Shown piece by piece: positions 1 to 9,327 of a DNA stretch of 64,000 bases. Position 1 is the stretch's first letter. Every line of letters starts with the position of its first letter. Source of the stretch: SB11 sp037968475. Lineage in GTDB: Bacteria > Bacteroidota > Bacteroidia > UBA8524. A model generated the notes under the pieces. The model did not search any database, had not been told where the DNA came from, and saw only the letters and a program-made list of their open reading frames with translations. The position numbers and the translations under genes were made by a program. The DNA lies in assembly GCA_037968475.1 (NCBI GenBank), contig JBBKVO010000044.1:168764-232763 (forward strand). The letters are read 5' to 3'.

Positions 1-222
1 ATATAAATCTTTAAGCCATTTCTCAATTTGCGGTAACGAATAATTCGGCTCAATAGTAATGTCCTCAGCAAACTTTCCTGTTGAAAAAGTGTATTGCTTA
101 CTCTCAATAGTAAAAGTTATCCAATCTAGGCTTTCAAAATCATCAGTAGTATAATAATGAAGTACTATTGAAGATATTGATTTCCCTATTAGGTTTTGTA
201 AAAGCTTGTTGTCATAATTCAT
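1..222 (-). CDS. Hypothetical protein, 3' end outside window
   Basis: An ATG at 222 on the minus strand opens 74 codons without a stop that run off the left edge, so only the N-terminal part is visible. It has no signal peptide or membrane segment and is rich in acidic and aromatic residues. I do not recognise a family. It starts 3 bases after the stop codon of the oxidoreductase gene on the same strand, so the two are probably co-transcribed and perhaps translationally coupled. Confidence 0.55.
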   Translation of the reverse strand, partial: MNYDNKLLQNLIGKSISSIVLHYYTTDDFESLDWITFTIESKQYTFSTGKFAEDITIEPNYSLPQIEKWLKDLY

Positions 223-225
223 ATA

Positions 226-879
226 TTATCCAATATCAAATAAATCCTCGTTTTCAATATAGCGCACACCTGTTTTGCCATCATTGGCTAGGTTAATCAT
301 GGCTTGGGCTACGGTACGGCTGTGTATTGCTTTGTAATGTTTTAGCTTACCCATAAACAAAGGGTTTATTAATGCTACAATACTTTTACTTATGCGCTCA
401 CCCAATCGAAACTCTTTCCTGTCTCCTAATAATAATGATGGACGCACAAAAATAGTATAGGCAATGCCTTGTTGGGCAATATCGTGTTCTACTTCGCCTT
501 TGGTACGCAGGTAAAAGTTAGTACTTTTAGCATTTGCACTCAATGCAGTTATGGTTACCATTGTTTCAATACCATTTGCCGCTGCCGCTTTGGCAATGGC
601 TAGAGGCAACTCATAATCAACTTTTGTAAAAGCTGCTTGGCTGCCTGCTTTAGCAATAGTAGTGCCTATACAACAAAATACATCCCCGTTTATTATCTCA
701 CTTTGTATTGAGTTAATATCTGTAAGCGGATTAACCACCACTTGCAGTTTTGCGTGTTGTTTGCCTGTAGGTTTACGTACAAAAAGTTTTACAGTAGTAT
801 AACGGTTATCATTTAAAAGCAAGCTTGTAAGCTGCTCGCCCGTTTGTCCCGTTGCGCCAAATACAAGTGCAGTTTTCAT
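226..879 (-). CDS. NAD(P)-binding atypical SDR oxidoreductase
   Basis: A 217-residue Rossmann-fold protein. The glycine-rich dinucleotide motif GATGQTG lies at residues 8-14 and is followed by an Arg/Lys region that favours NADP. Central motifs FCCIGTTIAKAG and FVRPSLLLGDR match the NAD(P)H-binding group related to HTATIP2 and YwnB. Members of this group are cytoplasmic and often lack the classical Tyr-Lys catalytic pair, so they act as redox sensors or reductases of unknown substrate. It is the upstream gene of a two-gene minus-strand unit with the partial gene at the left edge. The substrate cannot be inferred. Confidence 0.8.
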   Translation of the reverse strand: MKTALVFGATGQTGEQLTSLLLNDNRYTTVKLFVRKPTGKQHAKLQVVVNPLTDINSIQSEIINGDVFCCIGTTIAKAGSQAAFTKVDYELPLAIAKAAAANGIETMVTITALSANAKSTNFYLRTKGEVEHDIAQQGIAYTIFVRPSLLLGDRKEFRLGERISKSIVALINPLFMGKLKHYKAIHSRTVAQAMINLANDGKTGVRYIENEDLFDIG

Positions 880-1097
880 ATAGGCAAAGTTAGTAAGTGT
901 AGCAGCATTATCTACTGTAAATAAAACTAAAGAATAGTTTATCAGTTTAGATTTTCAACAACTATAAATACCCAATAACTATAAAATTATGCTAAAATCT
1001 TAAAGTTTTATGTGGTAAGTTTTTTCTTAATTAATATAGATTTATTCTATATTGCGTCAACACACGTATATACTTTAGACATATTTATTAATTAACC

Positions 1098-1715
1098 ATG
1101 AAAATCTTAAAAACTATTCTGATTGTTTTAGTTGTATTAGCAGCCCTGTTTGTAATAGTAGGATTGTTTTTACCTTCAAAATTTCATGTTGAACGTTCGG
1201 CTGTAATTAATGTCCCACAAGAGCAAATATTTGGACAAGTTAACGATGTGAAAAATTGGAATAATTGGAATGCATGGAATAAAATGGATCCAAATTGGGA
1301 GGTTACATACAGCGAAGCTACATCGGGTGTAGGTGCATCGTACTCATGGATTAGTGCTAATGAGAATGTAGGCAAAGGAAAAGTAACCATTACCAAGTCA
1401 GAACCTATGAGTTTGGTTGAAGCGACTATGGAGTTTGAAGGAATGAGCCCTGCTACCATTTATCATAAATTTGAACCTGCCGATGGGGGAGGAGTGAAGG
1501 TGATATTTGGTATGGATTCTGATATTGGAAACAACATTATATATAAGTATATATTTAATATAGGTGGTGATAAAAAGGTGGGGGGTAATTATGAAGCATC
1601 ACTTAAAAGCCTTGAAGAGTATTTGAAGAATAATCCTCCTGCCCCTGTTCAAGCTGAAGAACCGATAGCAACTAATGATAGTACACAAAATGCCGATGCG
1701 GCAACTGCACAATAG
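1098..1715 (+). CDS. SRPBCC (START/Bet v1-like) protein with N-terminal anchor
   Basis: A 205-residue protein. Residues 5-27 form a hydrophobic anchor; from about residue 30 to 175 it is an SRPBCC fold, with the usual opening HVERSAVINVPQEQIF and a WNNWNAWNKMDP segment seen in polyketide-cyclase/dehydrase-like members. The last 30 residues are a Pro/Ala/Glu-rich tail. The family binds hydrophobic ligands in a helix-grip pocket; no ligand or reaction can be assigned. The gene stands alone between a divergent oxidoreductase and a convergent transporter and ends at a strong hairpin terminator. Confidence 0.75.
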   Translation: MKILKTILIVLVVLAALFVIVGLFLPSKFHVERSAVINVPQEQIFGQVNDVKNWNNWNAWNKMDPNWEVTYSEATSGVGASYSWISANENVGKGKVTITKSEPMSLVEATMEFEGMSPATIYHKFEPADGGGVKVIFGMDSDIGNNIIYKYIFNIGGDKKVGGNYEASLKSLEEYLKNNPPAPVQAEEPIATNDSTQNADAATAQ

Positions 1716-1732
1716 TAATAGTTGTGATAACC

Positions 1733-2647
1733 TTATTGCAAAGCCGCTTTTTCAGCGGCTTTTTTTGTTTTGCGCATACCCCTATTTACCATGTATACAC
1801 CCAAAAGCGTTAATACGGTAGATAAAGCTATCCATTCGTTAAGAGTTTCACTTAGTATTGCCCAGCCTAATAATACCGCTACAATGGTGTTAATATAGTT
1901 GTGCATAGATACTACTGTGGCGGGCAGCTTGTTTAGTACATACATAAATGAGCCATACGCTATTATAGATCCAAATATTATTAAATATATAAACGCCCAA
2001 ATAGCATTGGGTTCAATAGCTCCCATTTGGTATTGCTCGCCCCTAAGTAATCCTATGGGCAAAAACACAAAACCGCCAATAAGCATTTGCCATCCTGTAA
2101 AGTACAGCGCGTGCAAAGTGATTTTTGTTTTTTGACGGTATACTGAACCAAAAGCCCAAGAAGCCACAGCTACAAACATGGCGATAATACCCCAACGGTA
2201 CTCATCATTTTGTAGCGCATCAATATTCTCGTATAAGTTGGCCAATTGACCACCAAAGCCCAGTAGTAAGCCTAGTATCACCCATATATGAGGTTTTTCT
2301 TTTAGCGAAACCCAACTGAAAAAGAATACTATAAACGGCGATGTACTACTTATAATAGCAGCAACACTACTGCTAACCGATTTTTCAGCCCAAACAAACA
2401 AACCGTTTCCTATTACCAACATTAGCAAAGCCATAACAATAATGTTCACAAACTCCTTTTTGGTGGGTAGAGGGTATCTTTTAACCAAGAAATAGCTAAG
2501 TAGAATTAATCCTGCAATAAAGTGGCGTAGACCCGCAAATAACATTGGGGGGAAAGATTGTACGCCTACCCTTATAGCAAGGTAAGTTGTGCCCCAAAAA
2601 AATGATACGCTGGCAAATGCCAACCAAGCTTTTTTAGTATCGCTCAC
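1733..2647 (-). CDS. EamA/DMT-family transporter
   Basis: A 304-residue integral membrane protein with about ten hydrophobic segments arranged as two EamA repeats (roughly residues 8-140 and 155-290). The motif FFWGTTYLAIRVGVQSFPP near the N-terminus and FGSIIAYGSFMYVLNKLPA in the second repeat are typical of RhaT/EamA drug-metabolite transporters, which export or exchange small metabolites. The first codon is GTG; I see no in-frame ATG nearby that would keep the first helix. The last codons form the terminator hairpin of the convergent SRPBCC gene. The substrate is unknown. Confidence 0.85.
   Translation of the reverse strand: MSDTKKAWLAFASVSFFWGTTYLAIRVGVQSFPPMLFAGLRHFIAGLILLSYFLVKRYPLPTKKEFVNIIVMALLMLVIGNGLFVWAEKSVSSSVAAIISSTSPFIVFFFSWVSLKEKPHIWVILGLLLGFGGQLANLYENIDALQNDEYRWGIIAMFVAVASWAFGSVYRQKTKITLHALYFTGWQMLIGGFVFLPIGLLRGEQYQMGAIEPNAIWAFIYLIIFGSIIAYGSFMYVLNKLPATVVSMHNYINTIVAVLLGWAILSETLNEWIALSTVLTLLGVYMVNRGMRKTKKAAEKAALQ
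1740..1767 (+). terminator. Rho-independent terminator of the SRPBCC gene
   Basis: An 8-bp stem AAAGCCGC/GCGGCTTT with a 7-nt loop is followed by a run of seven T. It lies inside the 3' coding end of the convergent EamA gene, so the same bases encode that protein's Lys/Ala-rich C-terminus. Confidence 0.8.
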
Positions 2648-2743
2648 TATATAGTATATATAGCGGCAAAAGTAGCCGTTTTGTGATGTATTGCTTAACT
2701 ATTGAAAATAAAAGATTTAGATATTTTGATATGTATATTTAAC

Positions 2744-2751
2744 TATCTTTG
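2744..2751 (+). promoter_or_regulatory. Possible upstream -7 element for the ribosomal operon
   Basis: TATCTTTG fits the Bacteroidota -7 consensus TAnnTTTG exactly and is followed by GCACC. The nearest TTG (2726-2728) is only 15 nt upstream, shorter than the usual 19-21, so this is a weaker candidate than the promoter at 2851-2881. If used, it gives an rpsL leader of about 155 nt. Confidence 0.35.
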
Positions 2752-2850
2752 CACCCCTTTGTACGTAGGGGTATGCGTTAGTAATTCGCTGGGCATTTAA
2801 CCTGCTAGAAACAAAGAAGTAATAATTTTTTAAAAAAGTTAAGGGGCATA

Positions 2851-2881
2851 TTGTTTTTACCTAAAAATAGGTGTACTTTTG
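2851..2881 (+). promoter_or_regulatory. Promoter of the rpsL (str) operon
   Basis: TTG at 2851-2853, a 20-nt spacer, then TACTTTTG at 2874-2881 match the Bacteroidota primary-sigma consensus TTG-N19-21-TAnnTTTG. Transcription would start near 2887, about 29 nt upstream of the rpsL ATG. Confidence 0.6.
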
Positions 2882-2915
2882 CCGTCCTTTTAAAATTGAA
2901 TAACTGAGATAAAAT

Positions 2916-3329
2916 ATGCCAACTATACAACAGCTGGTAAGAAAAGGCAGAAAAACCATAGAGTTTAAGAGTAAATCTCCTGCCCTAGATTCTTGCCCCC
3001 AACGCAGGGGTGTTTGCACCCGCGTATATACAACTACACCTAAGAAGCCTAACTCGGCAATGAGGAAGGTTGCACGTGTAAGGTTATCTCATGGAAAAGA
3101 GGTAAACGCATATATACCAGGTGAAGGACACAACTTGCAAGAGCACTCAATAGTACTAGTACGTGGCGGTAGGGTAAAAGACCTTCCCGGTGTACGTTAC
3201 CACATCGTTCGCGGTGCACTAGATACAGCAGGTGTAGAGGGACGTAACCAACGCCGCTCTAAATACGGAACAAAAAAACCTAAACCAGGTGCAGCTCCAG
3301 CTGCAGCAGCAGGTAAAAAGAAAAAATAA
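2916..3329 (+). CDS. rpsL: 30S ribosomal protein S12
   Basis: S12 sits at the decoding centre of the 30S subunit. The signature TTTPKKPNSAMRKVARVRL and the VRGGRVKDLPGVRYHIVRG segment are intact. Lysines are present at both positions where substitution classically gives streptomycin resistance, so the allele looks sensitive. The 137-residue protein is slightly longer than the usual 124 because of an Ala/Pro tail ending in four lysines. It is the first gene of the 17-kb ribosomal cluster; rpsG follows after 9 nt. Confidence 0.98.
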   Translation: MPTIQQLVRKGRKTIEFKSKSPALDSCPQRRGVCTRVYTTTPKKPNSAMRKVARVRLSHGKEVNAYIPGEGHNLQEHSIVLVRGGRVKDLPGVRYHIVRGALDTAGVEGRNQRRSKYGTKKPKPGAAPAAAAGKKKK

Positions 3330-3338
3330 GTATAGGCA

Positions 3339-3806
3339 ATGAGAAAGAGTAAAGCCAAAAAGAGAATATTAGATCCGGATCCTAAGTTTAATGACTTACT
3401 GGTAACACGTTTTGTGAACAACTTAATGTACGACGGTAAAAAACAACTTAGTTTCGCTTTGTTCTACAAAGCATTGGATATAGTTGAAGCCAAAGTACAA
3501 GAGCGTGGTATTGATGTTTGGAAAAAAGCGTTAAACAACGTTATGCCTTCGGTAGAAGTTAAAGCCCGCCGTGTTGGTGGTGCTACCTTTCAAATACCTA
3601 TTGAAGTACCTGCTGACAAAAAAATAGCTAGGGGTATGAAATGGATGATTGATTACTCACGCAAACGCAACGAGAAATCATATCCTGAAAAATTAGCTGC
3701 TGAAATTATTGCAGCATCAAAAGGTGAAGGTGCAGCCGTGAAGAAAAAAGACGATACACATCGTATGGCTGAAGCTAACAAAGCATTTTCACATTTCAGA
3801 GTTTGA
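3339..3806 (+). CDS. rpsG: 30S ribosomal protein S7
   Basis: S7 nucleates assembly of the 16S 3' domain and lines the E site. The 155-residue length is normal. The N-terminus RKSKAKKRILDPDPKF and the segments LMYDGKK and VGGATFQIPIEV are family hallmarks. It lies between rpsL and fusA as in the classical str operon. The fusA start is 42 nt downstream, the largest gap in this part of the cluster. Confidence 0.98.
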   Translation: MRKSKAKKRILDPDPKFNDLLVTRFVNNLMYDGKKQLSFALFYKALDIVEAKVQERGIDVWKKALNNVMPSVEVKARRVGGATFQIPIEVPADKKIARGMKWMIDYSRKRNEKSYPEKLAAEIIAASKGEGAAVKKKDDTHRMAEANKAFSHFRV

Positions 3807-3848
3807 TAAAGAAAGTATTAACATTATAAACCCGTTAATTAAAAAAAT

Positions 3849-5951
3849 ATGTCACGCGATTTAAAATACGTTAGAAACATTGGTATTGCCGCACACATTG
3901 ATGCTGGTAAGACAACTACCACAGAACGTATTTTGTACTATGCTGGTGTTAACCACAAAATTGGTGAGGTGCACGATGGTGCAGCTACTATGGACTGGAT
4001 GGCACAAGAGCAAGAAAGAGGTATAACAATTACTTCTGCTGCTACTACTGTATTTTGGGACTATAGAAATGAAAGATACCAAATAAACATTATTGACACC
4101 CCCGGGCACGTTGATTTTACCGTTGAGGTAAATCGCTCATTAAGGGTACTTGATGGTTTGGTATTTTTATTTAGTGCCGTTGATGGTGTAGAGCCTCAAA
4201 GCGAAACTAACTGGCGTTTAGCCAATAACTACAATGTTGCCCGTATCGGTTTTGTTAACAAAATGGATCGTGCAGGAGCTGACTTTTTAGCCGTAGTTAA
4301 ACAAGTACGTGAAATGTTAGGCAGCAATGCAATACCCTTGCAATTGCCTATAGGTGCTGAAGATAACTTTACCGGTGTAGTTGATTTAATCAACTTCCGT
4401 GGTATGGTTTGGAATGAAGAAGATAAAGGAATGACCTACCAAGTAGTGCCTATTCCTGATGATATGATTGAGGAAGCCACAGAATGGCGCGAGAAACTTC
4501 TTGAAGCAGTGTCAGAATATGATGACAACCTTATGGAGAAGTTTTTTGAAGACGCATCAACCATCACCGAGCGTGAAATATTAGATGCACTTCGCCTAGC
4601 TACATTGGATATGAAAATAGTTCCAATGGTATGCGGTTCATCATTCAAAAACAAAGGTGTGCAAACAATGCTTGACCTTGTTATGGAGTTAATGCCTACC
4701 CCACTTGATAGGGGAACAATTAAAGGTCTTGATCCTAAAACAGAAGCCCCAATAGAACGTAAAATTAGCGAAGACGAACCTCTTTCGGCTCTAGCATTTA
4801 AAATTGCTACAGATCCTTATGTAGGTCGCTTGTGCTTTATACGTGTATATTCAGGTGTAATTAATTCAGGTTCATACGTTTATAATATGCGTTCAGGTAA
4901 TAAAGAACGTATATCTCGTTTGTTCCAAATGCATGCCAACAAACAAAACCCAATTGAAAGATTAAGTGCTGGAGATATTGGTGCCGCAGTTGGTTTTAAA
5001 GATATAAAAACAGGGGATACACTTTGCGACGAGAAAAATCAAATAGTTCTTGAAGCAATGCAATTTCCAGAGCCTGTTATCGGTTTGGCTATTGAGCCTA
5101 AAACTCAAGCTGACCTTGATAGACTTGGAACAGCCCTTTCTAAACTTACAGAAGAAGATCCAACCTTCCGTGCTCAAACTGATGTAGATACTGGACAAAC
5201 CATTATATCAGGTATGGGTGAGTTGCACTTAGAAATTATACTTGATCGTTTGAAACGCGAGTTTAAAGTTGAGTGTAACCAAGGTGCTCCTCAAGTAGCT
5301 TATAAAGAAGCAATTACAGGTAGCTTTATACACCGTGAAACATATAAGAAACAAACTGGTGGTCGTGGTAAATTTGCCGATATTACGTTTGAAGTAATGC
5401 CTGTTGACGAAGGACAAACAGGATTACAATTTGTGAACGAAATAGTAGGTGGTTCAATTCCTCGTGAATTTATCCCTTCAGTACAAAAAGGTTTCCTACA
5501 ATCATTAGCAAATGGTGTATTAGCAGGTTACCCTGTGGAGAGCTTAAAAGTACGTCTGTTTGATGGTTCTTTCCACGCTGTAGATTCGGATTCATTCTCG
5601 TTTGAAGCAGCAGCAAAATTGGGTTATCGTAACGCTTGTCGTGGCGCAAAACCAGTATTGCTTGAACCCATTATGAAACTTGAAGTTATAACCCCCGAAG
5701 AGTACATGGGTGATGTTATGGGAGACCTTAACAAACGTCGTGGACAAATGGAGGGAGTTGATACACGTGCAGGTGCACAAGTTATTAAAGCTAAAGTACC
5801 TCTTTCAGAAATGTTTGGTTATGTAACCAGCTTGCGCACAATAAGCTCAGGTCGTGCTACATCAACTATGGAATTCTCGCACTATGCAGAAACACCTCGT
5901 AACATTACTGAAGAAGTATTGGCCAAAATTAAAGGAACAGTAAACGCGTAA
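3849..5951 (+). CDS. fusA: Elongation factor G
   Basis: The translational GTPase that drives translocation. The 700-residue protein shows all G motifs in order: AHIDAGKTTTTE (P-loop, residues 15-26), the switch segment ERGITITSAATT, DTPGHVDFT, NKMDRAGAD and GSSFKNKGVQ, followed by domains II-V. The ATG is preceded by an A-rich leader (AATTAAAAAAAT), the usual Bacteroidota initiation context, with no Shine-Dalgarno. Its place in the str operon marks it as the canonical EF-G rather than a paralog. No tuf follows; rpsJ comes next after 16 nt. Confidence 0.98.
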   Translation: MSRDLKYVRNIGIAAHIDAGKTTTTERILYYAGVNHKIGEVHDGAATMDWMAQEQERGITITSAATTVFWDYRNERYQINIIDTPGHVDFTVEVNRSLRVLDGLVFLFSAVDGVEPQSETNWRLANNYNVARIGFVNKMDRAGADFLAVVKQVREMLGSNAIPLQLPIGAEDNFTGVVDLINFRGMVWNEEDKGMTYQVVPIPDDMIEEATEWREKLLEAVSEYDDNLMEKFFEDASTITEREILDALRLATLDMKIVPMVCGSSFKNKGVQTMLDLVMELMPTPLDRGTIKGLDPKTEAPIERKISEDEPLSALAFKIATDPYVGRLCFIRVYSGVINSGSYVYNMRSGNKERISRLFQMHANKQNPIERLSAGDIGAAVGFKDIKTGDTLCDEKNQIVLEAMQFPEPVIGLAIEPKTQADLDRLGTALSKLTEEDPTFRAQTDVDTGQTIISGMGELHLEIILDRLKREFKVECNQGAPQVAYKEAITGSFIHRETYKKQTGGRGKFADITFEVMPVDEGQTGLQFVNEIVGGSIPREFIPSVQKGFLQSLANGVLAGYPVESLKVRLFDGSFHAVDSDSFSFEAAAKLGYRNACRGAKPVLLEPIMKLEVITPEEYMGDVMGDLNKRRGQMEGVDTRAGAQVIKAKVPLSEMFGYVTSLRTISSGRATSTMEFSHYAETPRNITEEVLAKIKGTVNA

Positions 5952-5967
5952 CCGCTGAAATACAAAA

Positions 5968-6276
5968 ATGGTAAGCCAAAAAATTAGAATAAAGTTAAAA
6001 TCATACGACTACAACCTGGTGGACAAGTCGGCTGAAAAAATCGTGAAGACGGTTAAGAGCACAGGCGCTGTAGTTAGTGGGCCAATACCACTTCCTACCG
6101 AGAAAAAGATTTTTACTGTGCTTCGTTCTCCACACGTAAACAAAAAAGCGCGTGAGCAATTCCAAAGTTGCTCATACAAAAGGCTGTTAGATATCTACAG
6201 CTCTACTGCAAAAACAGTTGATGCGCTAATGAAATTAGAATTGCCTAGTGGCGTAGATGTGGAAATAAAAGTTTGA
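5968..6276 (+). CDS. rpsJ: 30S ribosomal protein S10
   Basis: S10 belongs to the 3' domain of 16S rRNA and, as NusE, joins NusB in antitermination. The 102-residue protein has the expected N-terminus KIRIKLKSYDYNLVDKSA, PLPTEKKIFTVLRSPHVNKK and the C-terminal LPSGVDVEIKV. It opens the S10 segment directly behind fusA with only a 16-nt gap, so the str and S10 groups appear joined into one transcript here. Confidence 0.98.
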   Translation: MVSQKIRIKLKSYDYNLVDKSAEKIVKTVKSTGAVVSGPIPLPTEKKIFTVLRSPHVNKKAREQFQSCSYKRLLDIYSSTAKTVDALMKLELPSGVDVEIKV

Positions 6277-6283
6277 TAGCACA

Positions 6284-6913
6284 ATGTTAGGAATTATAGG
6301 TAGAAAAGTAGGAATGACCAGTATTTTTACCCCTGATGGTAAAAATATAGCCTGTACGGTTATAGAAGCTGGCCCATGTACTGTAACACAAGTTAAGAAT
6401 AACGAAACTGACGGTTACAATGCAGTACAAATGGCTTTTAGTGAGAAAAAAGAAAAAAATACTCCTAAAGCAATGATTGGACACTTTAAAAAAGCAGGCA
6501 TTACTCCAAAAGCTAAACTTGCTGAATTTAAAGGTATACGTGAAGATCTTGAACACGATTTAAAAGTGGGTGATGTATTAAATGTAGACATATTTAGCGA
6601 AGGCGAATTTGTTGACGTTATCGGTACATCAAAAGGTAAAGGTTTTCAAGGTGTAGTTAAACGCCACGGTTTTAGTGGTGTTGGTATGGCTACACACGGT
6701 CAGCATAACAGGTTGCGTGCACCAGGTTCATTAGGAGCCGGTTCATACCCTTCAAGAGTATTCAAAGGTATGCGCATGGCAGGCCGTATGGGTGGTACCC
6801 GTGTTATGGCAATTAACCTTACAGTTGTTAAGGTTATTAAAGAGCAAAATTTATTAGTGCTTAAGGGCTCGATTCCCGGTCCCAAAGGTTCGTACGTAAT
6901 AGTAGAGAGATAA
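6284..6913 (+). CDS. rplC: 50S ribosomal protein L3
   Basis: L3 is an early-assembly 50S protein whose extension reaches the peptidyl-transferase centre. The 209 residues begin MLGIIGRKVGMTSIF and contain the loop FSGVGMATHGQHNRLRAPGS followed by PSRVFKGMRMAGRMGGTRV. The length is normal for the family. It is spaced 7 nt from rpsJ and 4 nt from rplD, which suggests translational coupling. Confidence 0.98.
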   Translation: MLGIIGRKVGMTSIFTPDGKNIACTVIEAGPCTVTQVKNNETDGYNAVQMAFSEKKEKNTPKAMIGHFKKAGITPKAKLAEFKGIREDLEHDLKVGDVLNVDIFSEGEFVDVIGTSKGKGFQGVVKRHGFSGVGMATHGQHNRLRAPGSLGAGSYPSRVFKGMRMAGRMGGTRVMAINLTVVKVIKEQNLLVLKGSIPGPKGSYVIVER

Positions 6914-6917
6914 GAAA

Positions 6918-7547
6918 ATGGAACTTAGTGTATTTAACATACAGGGTGCCGATACTGGAAGAAAAGTCACTTTAAGTGATACTGTTTTCGGTATAGAGCC
7001 AAACGATCACGCTATATATTTAGATGTGAAACAATTTTTGGCCAACCAACGCCAAGGTACCCACAAAACCAAACAAAAGTGGGAAATATCGCGTACCACC
7101 AAAAAATTGAAGCGCCAAAAAGGTACAGGTGGTGCAAGGGCAGGTAGTATGAAATCGCCACTATTTCGTGGTGGTGGACGTACATTTGGCCCTCAACCTC
7201 GCGATTATAGCTTTAAACTAAATAAAAAGGTAAAACAATTAGCTCGTAAATCAGCGTTGGCTCACAAAGCCAAACTTAATGAGTTGATTATATTAGAAGA
7301 CTTTAATTTTGAGGCTCCCAAAACCAAAGAATTTATTGCACTTCTAAACAACCTGCAATTGGGTGGTAAAAAAGCAGTTTTTGTTTTACCAGAGGTTAAT
7401 ACCAATGTAGTGCTTTCTAGCCGTAACCTTGTAAATGCAAAAGTATTAGTAGCTTCAGATTTGAATACTTATACAATTTTGGATAACCAAAGTTTAGTGC
7501 TGGCTGAAAAAGCTATTAAAATTTTAGAAGAAACATTTAGCAAATAA
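6918..7547 (+). CDS. rplD: 50S ribosomal protein L4
   Basis: L4 lines the peptide exit tunnel. The basic loop with KRQKGTGGARAGSMKSPLFR and GGGRTFGPQPRDYSFKLNKK is diagnostic of the family, and 209 residues is a normal length. In enterobacteria L4 also represses its own operon; no equivalent leader can be recognised here. Next gene rplW, 8 nt downstream. Confidence 0.97.
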   Translation: MELSVFNIQGADTGRKVTLSDTVFGIEPNDHAIYLDVKQFLANQRQGTHKTKQKWEISRTTKKLKRQKGTGGARAGSMKSPLFRGGGRTFGPQPRDYSFKLNKKVKQLARKSALAHKAKLNELIILEDFNFEAPKTKEFIALLNNLQLGGKKAVFVLPEVNTNVVLSSRNLVNAKVLVASDLNTYTILDNQSLVLAEKAIKILEETFSK

Positions 7548-7555
7548 CCGAAAGC

Positions 7556-7849
7556 ATGAGCAGTATATTAAAAAAGCCTTTGGTAACAGAAAAAAGCCAA
7601 CTAGCTACCGATAAACTAAAGAAATATGGTTTTGTGGTAGAGAGAAAAGCTACAAAAGACCAAATTAAGGCAGAAGTAGAAAAAGTTTTTGGTGTTAATG
7701 TTACAGCTGTTAATACCATGATATATGCAGGTAAAACTAAATCTAAATACACCAAAAAAGGTGTTTTTAGTGGACGTAACGCCTCATTTAAAAAAGCATT
7801 TGTTACACTTCAAGATGATCAACACATTGATTTCTTTGAAAACGTATAA
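7556..7849 (+). CDS. rplW: 50S ribosomal protein L23
   Basis: L23 sits at the tunnel exit and docks trigger factor and SRP. The 97-residue protein has the family opening LKKPLVTEKSQLATDKLKKY followed by YGFVVERKATKDQIKAEVEK and VFGVNVTAVNTM. Gene order (L4, L23, L2) is the universal one. The gap to rplB is 7 nt. Confidence 0.97.
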   Translation: MSSILKKPLVTEKSQLATDKLKKYGFVVERKATKDQIKAEVEKVFGVNVTAVNTMIYAGKTKSKYTKKGVFSGRNASFKKAFVTLQDDQHIDFFENV

Positions 7850-7856
7850 TTAAACA

Positions 7857-8681
<825 letters not shown>

Positions 8682-8689
8682 GGTAATAT

Positions 8690-8950
8690 ATGGCACGTTC
8701 ACTAAAAAAAGGACCATTTGTACACTGGAAACTAGAGCGTAAGGTGGAGCAAATGAATGAGGGTAAAAAGAAATCAGTTATCAAAACCTGGTCACGAGGT
8801 AGTGTAATAACACCTGATTTTGTTGGACATACATTTGCTGTTCATAATGGCAACAAGTTCATCCCTGTATATGTTACCGAAAATATGGTAGGCCATAAAC
8901 TAGGAGAGTTTGCACCAACACGCACATTTAAAACTCACCCGGTTAAATAA
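8690..8950 (+). CDS. rpsS: 30S ribosomal protein S19
   Basis: S19 lies in the 30S head and contacts S13 and the A-site tRNA region. The 86-residue protein opens with the signature MARSLKKGPFV and keeps TWSRGSVITPDFVGHTFAVH and HKLGEFAPTRTFKTH. Length and order (L2, S19, L22) are standard. Confidence 0.98.
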   Translation: MARSLKKGPFVHWKLERKVEQMNEGKKKSVIKTWSRGSVITPDFVGHTFAVHNGNKFIPVYVTENMVGHKLGEFAPTRTFKTHPVK

Positions 8951-8967
8951 AATACAAAGAGCAAGAA

Positions 8968-9324
8968 ATGGAAGCAATAGCAAAATTGAATAATTGCCCT
9001 GTATCTCCCCGTAAAATGAGGTTGCTTGCCAACCAAATTCGCGGTATGGAGATTCAAAAAGCCCTTAACACGCTTAAATTTAGCCAAAGGCGTCAATATG
9101 CCATCAGGTTAGAGAAACTGTTATTGTCGGCTATTAATAACTGGGAAAAGAAAAACGAAGGTGAGCGCATTGAAGATAGCAGCCTAGTGGTTAAAACCAT
9201 ATTTGTAGATGGTGGTGCCATGTTAAAACGTATCAGCCCCGCTCCTCAAGGAAGGGCATACAGGGTTAGGAAGAGATCTAACCATGTAACAATAATTGTA
9301 GACTCTAAAGAAGATAAAAACTAA
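8968..9324 (+). CDS. rplV: 50S ribosomal protein L22
   Basis: L22 spans the 50S and its beta-hairpin lines the exit tunnel near the macrolide site. The 118-residue protein has CPVSPRKMRLLANQIRGM at the N-terminus and the hairpin region MLKRISPAPQGRAYRVRKRS, without the deletions or insertions seen in macrolide-resistant alleles. The gap to rpsC is 3 nt. Confidence 0.97.
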   Translation: MEAIAKLNNCPVSPRKMRLLANQIRGMEIQKALNTLKFSQRRQYAIRLEKLLLSAINNWEKKNEGERIEDSSLVVKTIFVDGGAMLKRISPAPQGRAYRVRKRSNHVTIIVDSKEDKN

Positions 9325-9327
9325 CAC

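Noticed and set aside
6865..6883. GGGCTCGATTCCCGGTCCC, which resembles a tRNA T-arm
   Set aside because: It encodes a conserved part of L3 and no acceptor, D or anticodon arm accompanies it.
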